Positions 63,878-64,000 of a stretch of DNA of 64,000 nucleotides are shown here, one piece after another. The DNA is from Candidatus Rikenella faecigallinarum (GTDB lineage: Bacteria > Bacteroidota > Bacteroidia > Bacteroidales > Rikenellaceae): contig DXHL01000021.1 of assembly GCA_019113395.1 (NCBI GenBank), positions 180,237-244,236 on the forward strand. Direction: 5' to 3'. The notes under the pieces were generated by a model. The model saw only the letters and a program-made list of their open reading frames with translations, did no database searches and had not been told where the DNA came from. Position numbers and translations under genes: made by a program. Within the stretch, counting starts at the first letter, position 1, and each line of letters begins with the position of its first letter.

Positions 63878-64000
63878 CGTTTCAGGGCTTCCTCGCTTGG
63901 GGTTTATCTGCTCTTTGCTCTCTCTTCCCTCCGGGAGAGGCTGAGCTGCTCCCTGCGCCTTCCCCCTCTTCCCCTACACGGATACCCCTGCGGATTACTC
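63878..64000 (-). repeat. Conserved 3' element, copy D (cut by window end)
   Basis: The last 123 bases match copies A-C of the element on the minus strand and run off the window at GAGTAATCCGC. A fourth cassette is therefore predicted just beyond base 64000. Confidence 0.85.

Overview
The window looks like a Bacteroidales chromosome, probably Rikenellaceae/Alistipes-like. This is inferred from the moderately high GC, from repeated TAnnTTTG promoter boxes (TACCTTTG, TAACTTTG, TATCTTTG, TATATTTG), from an aerotolerance (Bat) operon, and from a BACON-domain lipoprotein, an SPII-type beta-mannosidase and a SecA of more than 1100 residues. Most of the sequence is ordinary chromosome: tRNA-Gly and tRNA-Thr, a choloylglycine-hydrolase family enzyme, a Cys/Met PLP enzyme, recG-rmuC, a P-type Ca2+ ATPase, yebC, an OPT transporter with peptidase T, galE with a WecA/MraY-like transferase, lysS, secA, recR, the bat/moxR cluster, an envelope operon (PorT-like barrel, two TlpA-like lipoproteins, lpxD, ruvC), and a glycan block (PNGase F-like lipoprotein, GlgB, GH2 beta-mannosidase).

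The unusual content is a dispersed element family, present three times complete (15.15-16.35 kb, 34.13-35.56 kb, 56.10-54.43 kb on the minus strand) and once cut by the right edge (64.0-63.36 kb, minus). Each complete copy starts abruptly in frame at a conserved GRKD(A/G)FPGADGSTI segment. It has no start codon or promoter of its own and carries about 205-217 codons of a FISUMP / C-type-lectin-like adhesin C-terminus ending in RC(V/I)QE-stop. A nearly invariant noncoding 3' element of about 155 bp follows, then a mosaic array of long GC-rich hairpins and small tag-like hairpins. Each complete copy lies only about 12-31 bp after the intrinsic terminator of an unrelated upstream gene, in the same orientation. 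Diverged interiors flanked by shared 5' and 3' homology are what a reservoir of silent donor cassettes for a surface protein would look like. The C-termini also resemble DGR variable regions, but no reverse transcriptase or template repeat was recognised here.

A second accessory region (16.4-23.1 kb, minus) is a compact phage head-and-packaging module: two small genes, terminase, portal, ClpP-like protease, capsid and a connector with a long disordered insert. It has a host-like promoter, but no integrase, tail, lysis or replication genes. It lies between cassette copy A and an AraC-type regulator lacking its DNA-binding domain. At the left, a beta-CASP metallo-beta-lactamase nuclease and a PD-(D/E)XK nuclease-like gene form a possible foreign pair.

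All calls come from reading the sequence and the supplied ORFs; no database search was run. Where the ORF track began upstream of a plausible signal peptide or conserved N-terminus, the start was moved.
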